DNA of 64,000 bases from NCBI RefSeq assembly GCF_008831285.2, contig NC_045145.1:13594040-13658039 (forward strand), read 5' to 3'. The notes under the pieces were generated by a model. The model was not told the DNA's origin and did not search any database. It worked only from the letters and a program-made list of their open reading frames with translations. Within the stretch, counting starts at the first letter, position 1. The number at the start of each line of letters is the position of its first letter. Positions 24,712 to 37,433 of this stretch are shown here, piece after piece. The DNA comes from Nymphaea colorata. Taxonomy: Eukaryota > Streptophyta > Magnoliopsida > Nymphaeales > Nymphaeaceae. The position numbers were made by a program, and so were the translations under genes.

Positions 24712-26729
24712 TTCACAGAAAAGGAATGAAATGGTTACCTTGGCAAGAAACGTTGAATGGATCAATGATAATAAATTTGGATTGACATGTTCATCTTTTG
24801 GTATACTTATGAAGCTAATATATATGTCTATCAAGCTAGTGCATATTACAGCGTTGCCTTATGAAGCGTGTTTTGAGATTCAGATGGAAAACAAGAGTCA
24901 GACGGCAGAATCCTCAACTGGAGGGATCACAAAACCAAAGGCCGGCCACACCAAAATGAAACAATTAGAAGGATTAATGGCGACAAGACCAAGAATGAAG
25001 ATAGCGTTGATAAATCTAGACGACTACGAAATCCACGAATGGGTAGACGAAGGGGAGACGACAGTGGTCCAGTTCGAAAAAGTGCCTGAACTCCTCAAAT
25101 GGGAGGACTTGTTCCCGGAGTGGGTGGACGAGGAGGAAGACGACGCCGTGCCATCCTGTCCCGAAATCCCGATGCCAGATTTTGGGAGGTACCCCAGGGA
25201 CTTCGACATGGTGGTGGCCGGACTGCCATGCAAGTCGCCGGAGGAAGGATGGAAGAGGGACGCCTTCAGGCTGCAGGTTCACCTAATCTCCGCAAATTTC
25301 GCGGTGAAGAACGGGAGGGACGATCTGCAGAAGTTGAGGTTCGTGTTTCTGAGCGAGTGCATGCCAATGGTGGAGCTGTTCAAGTGCGAGGAGATGGTGA
25401 TGCACGAGAAGAGCGCGTGGGTTTACGACTCGGATCTGCTCAGACTTGAAGAGAAGATCCATTTGCCTTTTGGAGCTTGCAGATTGGCACTGCCCCTCTG
25501 GAAAGAAGGTGCGGAATTCTGTTAAATCATTTGCAACTGCAAGATCGTAGGGAAACATAGATAGATGCCTTCGTTTCACGCACCGTCGATTTTGTAGGTC
25601 AACGACCACCATCTAATAAAAGAAGAACATTGGATACTTTTATTTATATCTTTAATGTAGACTGTGAAACATCCTAGATCGACATTAAATTGCAGCCATT
25701 CTTTTCCATCGACGAGCTAACAGAAACCACGGATGCTGGGCAAATGAATTAGGAACGCCGAACGAGGTGTCGGATGTCTGGAGGATGAGGAAGGGCATCA
25801 ACCGGACACTGCCGGATCAAATCCGACCGCCGGGGACCGGACGCAGTCGCCGGGAGGCATACGTGACGGTCCTCCACTCGTCGGAGCAGTACGTGTGCGG
25901 CGCCATCACGCTGGCCCACACCCTGCACCACACCAACACAACCCGGGATCTGGTCATCCTCGTCGACAACACCATCACCCCGTCGACCCGCCTCGCCCTC
26001 CGAGCCGCAGGCTGGAAGATACGAGACATCAGGCGCATCCGAAACCCCTATGCGCAGCGGGGGACGTACAACGAATACAACTACAGCAAACTCAGGCTCT
26101 GGCAGCTCGCCGACTACGACCGAGTCGTCTTCGTCGACTCGGACGTACTAATCCTGGGAAACGTTGACCTCCTGTTTGACTTCCCGGAGCTGTCGGCAAC
26201 GGGCGACGACGGCATGATCTTCAATTCAGGTCTGATGGTCATCGAGCCGTCGGCGTGCATGTTCAAGATGTTGATGGGCGAGACGAGCAGGATAGTGCCC
26301 TACAATGGCGGGGATCAAGGGTTCCTCAACGAGATGTTTGTGTGGTGGCACAGGTTGCCGAGAAGGTTGAACTGCCTGAAAGTCAGGCAGACCAACCACA
26401 GCATGGAAATGGAGATCAAGAACCAACTGTTTGGGTCCGACCCGCCGGAGCTGTACGGGATACACTTCCTCGGCATCAAGCCATGGATGTGCTACAGGGA
26501 CTATGACTGCAACTGGGACACTGGTAACCAAATCCGATTTGCAAGCGACGTGGCACACCGGGCGTGGTGGAAGGTGCACGACGCATTGGTCGGGGAGCTG
26601 CAGAGGCCTTGCTTGCTCACACCGAGGAGGAAGATCGAGTTGGCCTGGGAGCGGAGACAGGCTCGAATTGCAGAGCTCGCCAACGAGCATTGGAGGATTA
26701 ACGTTACCGACCCTCGACAGTTTTTATGA
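23898..26729 (+). CDS. GUX-like xylan glucuronosyltransferase (GT8 family)
   Basis: Three exons, 23898-24062, 24884-25508 and 25753-26729, join in phases 0 and 1 to give 588 residues. An in-frame ATG at 23895 would add one Met. Exon 1 encodes a short basic N-terminus and one membrane segment (about residues 15-30), as in type II Golgi proteins. Exon 2 is the acidic plant-specific stem region with DLFPEWVDEEEDD, CPEIPMPDF, GWKRDAFRLQVHLISANFAV and LALPLW. Exon 3 is the GT8 domain: AYVTVLHSSEQYVCGA near 299, the metal-binding DSD at 392-394 in FVDSDVLILGN, NSG, NGGDQGFLNE, and HFLGIKPWMCYRDYDCNW. In the GUX/PGSIP clade such enzymes add glucuronic acid to the xylan backbone in the Golgi. The GUX number cannot be assigned. 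A stronger-looking donor five bases downstream of 24062 would break the frame. Confidence 0.9.
24657..24709. repeat. GGGT/GT/TA compound microsatellite in GUX intron 1
   Basis: Directly readable. The TA part translates as alternating Ile-Tyr, which falsely extends the exon 2 frame upstream. Confidence 0.95.
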
Positions 26730-26734
26730 CTAAC

Positions 26735-27795
26735 TCCTAATCTGATCGACAAGGAAGGAAGGAAGGAGGCTTGAATTTCAAACCTTTCATCTTGGAAAGG
26801 GGCTAATATAAAGTTATTTTTCGCATCTTTTGGCATAATTGAACTGCTGGGGTCACCAGACCTAGCGTATGGAAGAAATTTTCGCCTTTTCTTTTGTTTA
26901 TACCATCTTATCAGAATCTGGTTTATTATTCTCCAGTGTTTTGAAATTAACTAGAGGCAATCAAATATAGTGTTTCCTATTTTACTCAGCCAGCGCAATG
27001 AGAAAAGGAAAGCGCTGGGAAACCAAAATCATTTTTTGATGTTCCCTTCTCTAGGCCCATATCTTCTTTATTAAAAGCCTAATAATATTTATTCTTTAAC
27101 ACTTGAAAATAAAGTATAGAAAGCTAGATTAAAATGAACTTTGAAATTCCTCAAAGCCTTCTCCTGTTGGGAGTCAAAAGTCTCAAGTTAGCTAAGCTGC
27201 TATAATAAATTTTCAAAAAGAAAAACACGCACATGCAGCTAAGCAAAATATGAGGAGGTAGCCCTCTCACGCATATATATATATATATATAGTTCAGGAA
27301 AAAAACATATGGCCCACCCAGCGTAAAATTGCCAAAAAAAAGAAAAGGTAACAAGCTGCCATGTGTAAAGGCATAGGTTCATCGCACCCAAACCCCATCA
27401 TCCCTTCCTTCATCTATTAGATTTAGTGGGTGCATCACAATACGAAACGAAGAACTTGCTTCGCGAGCAAGAAAGTCAAGATACCCTTTTCGCTGGCGAC
27501 CACGTGGAAGAGAATCCCCCAATTCTCTTCGTCCTTTTGTGGAGTCGCCTCGCGTCGCGGCCACATAAACATCACAAGGAAAATTTTTTTTTTTTTAAAA
27601 AAAAGAAAAAATTTGGGAGAATAGAATTCATCAGAACAGAGTCTCGTTTGGGAACCTGAAAAAGATAGTTCCGCTTCCTCAATCATATCGACTCTTCCGC
27701 AGAGAATCCGGTTCCTTTGTTTTTCTTTTGTGTTTTTTTTTTTCCTCCTCCCTCGCTCGATCTCTTTCTTCGTCCGCAAAAACCGGCCGGTTCCT
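26735..27795. other. Convergent 3' regions of the GUX-like and LEA_2 genes
   Basis: The two genes end tail to tail about 1.07 kb apart. The segment should hold both 3' UTRs and polyadenylation signals. A TA tract lies at about 27273-27290, and A- and T-rich tracts at 27585-27610 and 27735-27745. No further coding region was found. Confidence 0.5.
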
Positions 27796-27798
27796 TCT

Positions 27799-30237
27799 TC
27801 AGACGTTGAGGCCCAAGCCGCACTGCTTGTACGTCACCGACTGCTTCCTGGGGCTCACCACGATCACGCAGTCCACCGACACCTGCGTCTCCGGGGAAGA
27901 GGAAAAAAAAAAAAAAATCAGAAGAATGAAAAGGGAAAGAACTAAGAAGGACCGCGATTCCCTTTCTAAAAACTCGTCTCTCGTTTCCCCGATTCCCTTT
28001 CTCTTCATCTCACTTTTCTGGCTCTCGTGCGTGGCTTATTCTTACACGAAAAACGAGAGCAAGCCCGCTGCGCCTTTTCCTTTCGCAAATCTCTCTGGTC
28101 AAACAAGGACAAGAAAAGTTACCCGACTCGCTTCTTCTTTTCCCGTTTTTACTGCTCCTTCTTCCCTTCGCATCCTTTCCTCTTCTCTTATATTATACGT
28201 ACGTGTCTCTATTTTTATTTTAATTTAGCTGTACGGAGACGGCGAAACAGAAACTTATCGGAGAAGCCGGCAAAACTGAAAGCACGCAACAAGGAGGGGT
28301 AGAAACTGTTGCTTAAAATGCACGGACTTCCATGGGGAGCAACCTGCTTTCAGTTAGCCCGAGAGAGAGAGAGAATGTTGTTTGTGAGACGTGATAATTT
28401 GGGACAGAACAGAATGCCTTTTTAACGCATCGTATTCAATAAAAGGTGAAACATTCTACTGAGTCAACAGAATTCCATCCATCCACCCGGGGAGTTGGCC
28501 CAACTCTACTTTGAGGTTGTTGAATTGAAGGAGGTTAAATGCAGTTGATTTCTTTCAATACTGAAGAAACCCACTGGTTGGGGTGGGGAAGCATGATAGT
28601 AAACTCACACCAACCACCTAACCAGTCAATATTCTACGATTCACTTCACCAATTTTGGTTATCATTATCAGTGTCTCTTGTCATCATCTATCTCCGATAA
28701 AGGTCAAAAAGAGTTAAGACTCTAGCACTTTCCAGGGAGATAAAATAAAAGAAATAAATAACTACAAAGAGGGAAAAGGTAGTAAAATCCCGAACAATAT
28801 CGACATATGGACTGCAACCTATAAGTCTCGCAGCGTGGTGAAAAGTTCCTCATGTGAAAAAATATGAGTAAACAAATAAGACAGCAGATCCGAGTCATCG
28901 TGTTCGTAAAGCAGCGTAGCACATTTGCAACAAGGGTTTCCTTTCCCATGCCATTCTTTGATCTTACTTTCTTCTTGCCTAGAGCTACAAGCAGACCACA
29001 AATCACATTACAGGTCTTTTCTTCGTAGGTACTGAACAAGCCTGGTCTTTCATCATCTGGATTGTTGGTCTTGAGATAAACATGGAAAAGCAAGTACCGA
29101 GCAAGAAGTTGCTAATTCGATGAAAAAGTGATTAAAAAATAACTAAAAGAAAACCCACACGTCCTCTTCCCCAGTTGGCTCGAACAGGCCTCGCACAAGT
29201 CGCCCAATGAAAATGAGACCACTGTTTACCAAGAGGTGGACCGATGATAGGTTTCCTTCTTCTCTTCATCGTTATAGAGCATAATTCAGCATCCCAACTT
29301 ACCAACCTCAGCTGTCGAGTTTGATCCTAATCCAACCACACTTATTGCCTGTCCTTCCCCTTTACCAAACTCGGAACCAAATCTTCACCCAAATCACAAA
29401 CGCAGAAGATCCTATTCTGGAAGACGGCGCTACAATGGACTCAACCCAACCATTGCCGTTTTGAAGGAAACTAGCCCCAGCCCCCAACTAAAGTTCCAGG
29501 CTAAGGATTTTTAGAGGTCCCCTTTGGTTCGCTACCAAGATCTTGAACTATTTTACCTTCATCCCTAACATACGAATTCAACAGGAAAAGGGGGCAAATC
29601 GCGAAAAGGAAAGGAAAATCAAGAACTTGGTTGGCCGGCCTACCTCGACGTTGGGGAGGGTGATGCCCAGGGCTCGGATCCTGGCTCCCACGTCGCCCTT
29701 AACGTTGAACTCGACTCGGTCGGTGACGGTGGCGTCGCGGACAAGGTCGGCGGCGGCCGCCTGCATCACGTTGACCCTCTGAACGCTCACCCTTGTCTCC
29801 ACCGGAGTTCGGCTGTAGGCGGGCTGGTAAAAACCGGGGAACTCGGCGACGCCGAGCGGCACGCCCTCGTACATCACGTAGAACGTAGTGGGCGCATACT
29901 TGATGCCCACCCGGTTGGGGTTGGAGGCGGAGAAGAGCATGGAGATGTTGAGGGAGAGATAGGCGACGCCGGAGCCCGGCCCCCCGGGCGGCGTCTCAAC
30001 TAGGAGGTACTGCACGGTGGCCGCCTGAAGGTCTAGCTGCGGCTTGCGGGGCTTGACTGCCAGGACCACTACCACCACGACCGCCACCACCACCAGCGCC
30101 AGGAAGGTCAGCAGGAGGAAGAAGCAGCAGCAGCAGCCCTTCAGCGTCGCCGACGACGACGACGACGACGACGACATCGATGAGGGCCGCGGGTACCAGT
30201 AATACCGCTGTTCGTCTCGATTCGTCGCCACCGTCAC
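27799..30237 (-). CDS. LEA_2-domain NDR1/HIN1-like membrane protein
   Basis: Two exons on the minus strand, 30237-29644 (198 codons) and 27882-27799 (27 codons plus stop), join in phase 0 across a 1761-base GT/AG intron; 225 residues. The cytosolic N-terminus has a polyserine run (a GAC repeat on plus, about 30150-30174) and a CCCC cluster, followed by one membrane helix of mostly Leu and Val (about 36-61). The extracytosolic part is a LEA_2 domain: SLNISMLFSASNPNRVGI, YVMYEGVPLG and FPGFYQP, then a C-terminal VSVDC and a terminal YKQCG motif. This matches plant NHL/hydroxyproline-rich LEA proteins at the plasma membrane, linked to defence and stress. A Met at residue 21 is an alternative start. 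The short second exon restores the conserved end that exon 1 lacks. Confidence 0.88.
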
Positions 30238-30479
30238 CGTTCCCTTCAGCTATCTCCGCCGGTATGCCTCATTGCACCAGAAATTCTGCCCCCGCTCCCT
30301 CTCCCTCTCCCCCTCACCCAAAAAAAAAAAAAAAAACGCGAGAATCCAACCCACTCTTCTTTCCGGGCAGCAGTTCCCCAAGGAAAAGAGCAAAGCGTCA
30401 ACTCCAGTCCTTATTAACATGCTAATTGCGCTGGTAATGTTGTATGTCTCCTGGTACATCATCGGATAAAGAAACTTCG

Positions 30480-32305
30480 GATCTAAGAGGGCCTTTTCGT
30501 CATCTGGTATTGAAATGGAGAGGGCTTCTGTGATTTAAAGGCGAGCGCGTTTTTACTGCTTCTTAGACGGTTTAGGTTGCTTTTGATTCTCACTAATCTC
30601 TTGGATCTCCACTCCCATTCGATTTTAAATCTACGCGCTTTACATTAAAAATGTTGATTTGATATCCATGTTGGTTGGGGATAGAAGCCAAAATCTGCAG
30701 TTTGATACAACTTTAGGATCTGAGCTGCCACGGATTTAAATTCCCTCATGTTTGAAACCAGTGTGGAATCAAACCAACATTTTTGGCCTCCTCTCAAATG
30801 AAATGAAAATTTTCATATTAGAGTGCCCCTTCGTGACTTAATGTTCTAGATCTTCCGCTAGTGCTTGACATCCATGTGACTGCTTGCCTTACCTCCATTA
30901 ATACTCGTCAAGACTAAGGCCCTAAAGTCTATAATGTTCACATATAATGGACATAGATTGAAGATCAACCAGGTTTCACATTTGCAAAGTGGGTAGCCCC
31001 ATGGCGAAAAGACAAGATTGTTGAACACATTGACCATCCTTTTGCTTCCCCTTTCTCGTGACCATTGACCAACCATCCTTCAAAGCCTCTAAACCTCGCG
31101 CTTGGCCTGGCAATCAATAGCTGATTTCAAAGACAACCATTACCATTCATGGAGTTCATATAGAACCTAACCGTTGTCAAGAACTAGCCGTTGCTTCGAG
31201 CCTCAAAGCGCATCACTTGAAATATTTCTGAAAGTAAGAGCCGCTGCCACAGCCAGGCAACAATTTTTGGCCTTTTTTCGTCGGCTCCCCTCTTTTAGCC
31301 CTCAGTGTACTTTTTATCTTGCAGTACAGTATGCTTTTATAAATTAGAACATCTTTACTGCAAATTTAAAAACCCGGAGGAACCCCTTCTCCTTCTCCCT
31401 CTGCCTTTCTTGGCTTTTCCAACTCTTTCCACGCACGACTTAGTGGGGGCTACGAAACTTCCGGGACGTTCGGCTATTTCCAATAATTATAAATGACAAA
31501 AGGATACCCATGTTCCCAAAAATTAATAAATATGCATTTACCTGCCAAACATTATCCAGTTATTTGGCAACAACCCACGTTCTTGTTGCCACATTTAACC
31601 GATTAAGCTCAAAGCTTATTTACAGTAGGTAACTTGATCTTCAGATGTCCTGTCCCTCTTTTTTTTTTTTCTCTCTCTCTCTCTCTCTCTCTCATTCATT
31701 TGCACTTCATGTCACAAATAGGTGGTATATGATGAGAAGGTCGTTTTGTCATGTTCTGTTGTACCAGTCCTGATTCCAACCTGACCTCCAATGTATTTTT
31801 CTACTCGGGCGCGACACTCTTGCGTCCCTTACCCCACCCCACTCAAAAAGAATGTCTAACCACCAAAAAAAGAGACATGTACCTCTAAAAGGTCCTAGAT
31901 GGTGTCTTTAATCCATACAAAAAACAATTGTCATAGCGATGATGAAAAGCAATGAGAATCAACCGCAAACATTGCCCTTGCCCATGCCCATGTGCAATCC
32001 CTTGGAAAGGATCGAGATGTTTCTCAAACGACAACTAAAATTGAGGTTTTGAGTATAAAAAATTGATCGACCTCTAAAAAGGGTGTAACCCACCGTTCAT
32101 CATCTTTAGAATCAAATTTTATGACACGTTCTGGCAAATTTCCACTTCTTGCACTTGGTAAAAGAAGGCACCACTCTGCAATTACGTTTGATCGCTAAGC
32201 TCATCATAACAAATACATCCAGTCATTTTCCTTACTCTTATCATATGAGCCATGGTGGTCGAGGCTTGCCTCTCACGGTGCAGGCCAAAAATGGAAGCTA
32301 AATGA

Positions 32306-32336
<31 letters not shown>

Positions 32337-34430
32337 AAGCAAGCAAGAAGTGGATGAATGTAATGACCACAAGAGTTGGGCAAATTTCTGCTACTGTGCT
32401 TAAAAGTTGAATTGGCTTTTTGTACTGCCACATGCAAAGATGAGTGGTCGGTTGGAAACCATGATCCGCATCAGAACCAATGTCCTTCTGTCTCCTTTCA
32501 CTTTTCTTCTCCTTTGAATCCAAAACGATAAGCAGCCAACAGCAGATCTGCCCACAACCCCTACTTGGGAGATCTGACACACCCTCTTAGCCGGATAAGG
32601 TGAACAAAAAGCTTATGCAAAACACTGCATCAGTGCCCAACTTCTTGAGGCGTTTTTTTTCCCACAAAATTTAGCCATTCGGATGCGATTTATTTACATG
32701 TTTCATTTCCTCTGCAGGAGGACCCCTAAGTCACGCCCTTCACGTACGCAATTTTGCTGCTTTAACATCTCGAATTTTATATTTCTTGCAATAACACTTG
32801 CAAGTGTTGTCAAAACCCGCTTTTTTTATCTGAGCCTTGGGAACCTACAAAACGGCTTCGCAAGTGGGCGCATTGTGGCCTGCGAGGCGCACGCCGCATG
32901 CCTCGTAAGCCCAGGTGCGTATATTCCATTTGTGGCAGCGCTTCTAAAACCTCTTTGTACATTTCATGCTTTCGCTTGTTATGCGTCTCATTCAGTTGGC
33001 ATTGGCACCGTGTGGGCTTTTCTTTTTCCTATAATGCCACTTCTCTCTACGAACTTTTTCTGCATATTCATTTGACAGTTTTTTTTTTTTTCATACACTG
33101 TTGTGCATGGTTTTCCCATGTCAACAAATAAACAGAATATTGCAGAAGCAAAAATAACAATAAACGATGTATGGACATTGCTGGGATACGGATAATCAAC
33201 ATTTTTTTCATCTTTAATTGCTACCCATCGTGTATGAACTTGTACAGTTAGATTAGATGATTGTGTGCGTGAACGTATGCCCACATGTATAGATTCCAAT
33301 TGCTTGGATTCTGTCTGAATGTTTATTTGTGCTAGACACACACACACACACATACATACATATCCATAATAGCTTTAGCTTCTTCGAGCTGTCATTTATT
33401 TATTCGCAGACCGGCCTTTTCTTCTTCTTTTTTCCACATTACAATTGTCAGTCAAAAGAGAGAAATATGACAATTGAAGATTGGTGTCCCTCGATCTATT
33501 GCATACGGAAGATACAATTTGACCCCCTGCAACTGATAACAAATAAGCTCGCTAACATGGAAACGTTGATGCTCACAGACAATTCTTTTGAAATAAAATT
33601 AGCTTTCAGTACTTCGTCATCACACGTAACGGAATCTCTCTGTTAGTTTTAGACAAAATAACAAAAGCGTTTGTTTTTCAATTACCAGAGTATAAAACGA
33701 TTCATAACCTTCATCCTAGTTTCCAGTCGATTTGGTACTTGCAGATAAGCCTGACCTGCTTCGTGCGCCTATGATTAGAAGACGACTCATAAATTGAGCA
33801 ACAATTTTTCCTAATTTTTGCTTTCCATGGATTTCAACGATCCAAGTTATTCAATTTGACGCCCTATGGTAACACGGTGGTTAGCTCATTCATTCAAAAG
33901 TACACCATCCGAGGTTATCGCCAAAAGGGTGGGCTCTTGATGTACTTTTTCCTTTTAGTTTCATTTAACAATAGAGAATGAAATTATCAGTTCTCAATCA
34001 TCCCAGTGAGCAAACTTTGACCTTCAGCTCTGTAAATCCAACTCATCCGACCAAAGAAAATAATCACGAATTCCATAATCACGGATCTGCTTGGCATGGA
34101 GAATCTTGCAGGATATTCCAATTAAGGAATTTAAAAGGTCGAAATCAAATTAGTCCTACCTTCCCATAAGTGAGCTGTTGGATCTGTTTGTCCTACCTTC
34201 TGACAACAGTAGTTCTGCATGTTCAGTAGAAAAGATTTCTCCAAATAAAAGCTTGATCATATTCATATGCATTTTGGCCGACAGAGAAAAAGGGAGACAA
34301 ATTTATGTACACGAAGTGCTACAGCATAAACAATTAAAGCAGGAAAGCTGTCAGTAAACCTGTAAGCACAACACCCACAAAGACCGCTGAGCATCCAGAT
34401 CCAGCCAACAACAAGTTCACCGTGAAACCA
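30480..34430. other. Intergenic DNA with microsatellites and transposon relics
   Basis: No recognised gene. Contents: a CT tract at about 31671-31693, CA/TA at 32308-32336, a CA tract at about 33337-33352, and a GC-rich island at about 32815-32920 containing GTGTTGTCAAAACCCGC, which looks like the edge of an old DNA transposon. Open frames of up to 132 codons lack family motifs. Confidence 0.45.
31671..31693. repeat. CT microsatellite
   Basis: A dinucleotide tract following a T run. Directly readable. Confidence 0.9.
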
Positions 34431-34441
34431 GATCTCATAAA

Positions 34442-37364
34442 TTACTCAGAGTGAGAAGTCCAGTAGATCAGGCCGCTGCAGACAAAGCACCACAAAGTAA
34501 ACTCAGAAATGGTAAAAGATATTGCAAGACCAAAAACATTCTAAACCCAGAAGCACAGGGATGACACTGCCCGGCAATTAATCAGCCTGAAATAACCAAA
34601 AATGGACCGCATCACGGTCTTTAAGCAACAATCGACTCAGCTTGAGTTGAAGAACTGGATGGTTATTAAGTTTTTCAACTCATGGCTCTTGCCAGCATTG
34701 AAAGTTCAAATAAGATGTCCCATGTACCTGATTAACACGAAGACACACTGCAATACACCAGCTGCGCCTGTCCATGCTGAAGGACCAGATGTTGTGAGTG
34801 CATCTTGTACAAGCAGACCAACTGAAGCAGCTAATGAGACGAACGAGACCACGTATGCAAGAAAAAGCCAAAGTTTCACTCTGCAGAAACCATGTGAAAT
34901 AAATTTCTCAGCTGCATTTTTTATATTAGCTCCATACACAGACTTATGTCATCGAACATCTATTCATTAGCTTGATATCCTTGCAAACAACAAAACGCTT
35001 TTAGTCATTTTTCACTAACAACACGAGCAACTGAAGTTATACAAGATAAATCTTTCCTCAAATGTGGCAACTGGCAAACAGTGACTAAGAGTCAAAGACT
35101 GCAAATCCTTTTTCCCAACCAGAAATAGTAATCCAGAATAACCAGCAATTTACTGATCTTAAGTGTAGGCAAGGTGCTTATCTCAAATGGCAGGTATACC
35201 TCCACTGCAAATAAATTCTGCCCATAACAAAAGCAAACATGAACAGGAAAGGGCCTTCCTTTTCTTCTTCTTCTTCTTCCGTTGAGACGAACAATCTGAA
35301 CTTGAGAACTTCACGCTCAAATTATACAGGTTTGGTTCTCAACTGTCGACCCAGATCTTGTAACACCCCATAAATTTAGTCTCTTATTGAAGATTGTGAG
35401 GGATCTTCAAGAGCTTATAAAGGGGGGTCATTAATGAGATGATTGTTCTGGTTCCTAACCTTTTTAGGGTTGGAGTCGAAACTGCTAAGGGGCGGGTTGG
35501 GATCCGCCAAACTAGGGGCTCGAGCCCAGAAGTGGGTCGGGCTGTTACAGTGGTATCAGAACAGTTTCAACACTCAGACCTAGGGTCCCTCACCCGCGGA
35601 CGCGTGTGCCTTAAGAGGAGTGGATTGTAACACCCCATAAGTTTAGTCCCGTATTGAAGATTGTGGGGGATCTTCAAGAGCTTATAAAGGGGGGTCATTA
35701 ATGAGATGATTGTCTTGGTTCCTAACCTTTTTAGGGTTAGAGCCAAAACTGCTAAGGGGCGGGTTAGGGTCCGCCAAACCAGGGGCTCGAGCCCAGAAGT
35801 GGGTCGGGTTGTTACAGATCTAGCCTACGCTTACAGTTAGGAGCTAGGACATAGAATTGGACAGGTCTTGGTTTGGTATCCTGGTGCCTAAACCTAGTCA
35901 ATTCTCCGAACCAAGGAATCAGTTAATATGATGCAAAATGGGTCTTGTTCTATCATTGATCAGAGATTTCTATATGGACTCGATGCTTTCATCCTAATTT
36001 AATCCAAGCACATATGCTCCATCACACCCTTCTCATCTAAGCACCATAGGCTCAAAGCAGCACAATGACAATGTGACCTTCAATCAATGCTTGAGCAAAA
36101 ACAGGCCTGCCACAGCCCATTTCACAAAAGAGATGGACTAGGCCAGCTCCAAGGGCCCATTTAAAGGACACGGTAATTTTTAGGTTAAAAGGATCTTACT
36201 CGATTTTCCCTCTTCCTCTTCTTCTTCTTCTTCTTCTTCTTCTCTCTCTCTCTCTCTCTCTCTTTTTATGAGAGAAGGATTGCATTTGTTGGATTGGAAC
36301 AGGACCCAATCCAATCAATTCAAACTGGGGCATGTATCAGCCCATGGCCCAGACCAGGGCCTTATTTGGCCCATCTAGAAATGGCCCAGGGGGCAGTTTG
36401 TGGCTCAGGCATGCCTGCCTGTCAATGCACCATCCAAAATACACCGACAAGGTTGTGAAAGGGCAAAAAAACTGTGGCCCTTAGTGCAAGCCTGAAGGTG
36501 CATGAAGCACCAGATCACTTGATCCAAATTCATGTGACTGTCCTCACAAGAACAACCAAACCATGTGTGTAGGGCAGGGGGGGGGGGGGGGGGGTGTATC
36601 TAGAATACATACTACACTCTACACTCTACTGTTTGTGAATATTCTTTCCCTACCTTTATTAATTATGAGATTTATCTTCACAAAGCTATGGGCAAATCCA
36701 ATTTTTGTATAAAAGGTCATCTAAACTTGCAGTCTCAGACTAGAACAGGATGCAGTGAAGAAAATAAGATCAACGGTAATATAGATGTCAAGTAACATGT
36801 TCCCAGAATAATCGGCAGAGAAGACAAAGAGACAGAGAGACTGAGCATTCGACTAACACAGCAGCAAGCAACACACAACTCACACACCCCTGGCCTAATC
36901 TGCCAGAGAATTAAGGTAAGCCCTCTAGTGGAGGGATGATTCCATTTCATTGACAGTAATCCATAACATCAGTACTTCATCTTTTAAGAGGTAAGCAGCA
37001 TGGGTAGACTGGGTCGCTACTTTAAGGGGACCCAACCCATCGGTTATTACAGTATTTCCTATCAGTTCTAGTATGAACCGTTTTAGGGGCCGAGGCTATC
37101 ACAGTCAGAGACCCTATTTTATATATTACAAAAGCTTCAACTCACCTCTTGATTGTTTTCTCTTTCTTGAAATGTTTTCCTTTGATTTGTGTATACTTGC
37201 TTTCATTTACATATTTAGTTTGAACATGCACATCCATGATTCACACAAAGCAATTATCCAAACCTATGTCACATGGGTGAGGGGCGCCAATGCCAGTGCT
37301 GGTGCGGAAGCAGGTGCAGAATGCGGCATTTTTCAGAAAAAGCTTAGGTGTGGGTGCGACTGAG

Positions 37365-37433
<69 letters not shown>

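Noticed and set aside
24626-24883. Upstream extension of the GUX exon 2 reading frame
   Set aside because: It is mostly a translated TA microsatellite (Ile-Tyr repeat). The AG at 24882-24883 gives a good acceptor in phase with exon 1, which carries the expected membrane anchor.
25016-25612. Open frames antisense to GUX exon 2
   Set aside because: Shadows of the real exon. The sense frame has the family motifs.
26226-26836. Open frames antisense to GUX exon 3
   Set aside because: Shadows in GC-rich coding DNA with no homologous motifs.
28722-29093. 123-codon minus-strand open frame
   Set aside because: Lies in the intron of the LEA_2 gene on the same strand, with no recognisable domain.
32182-32580. 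132-codon minus-strand open frame
   Set aside because: It contains a translated TA/CA microsatellite and no conserved motif.
32683-33075. 130-codon plus-strand open frame
   Set aside because: Runs through a repeat-like GC island and T-rich DNA. Hydrophobic composition looks like chance.
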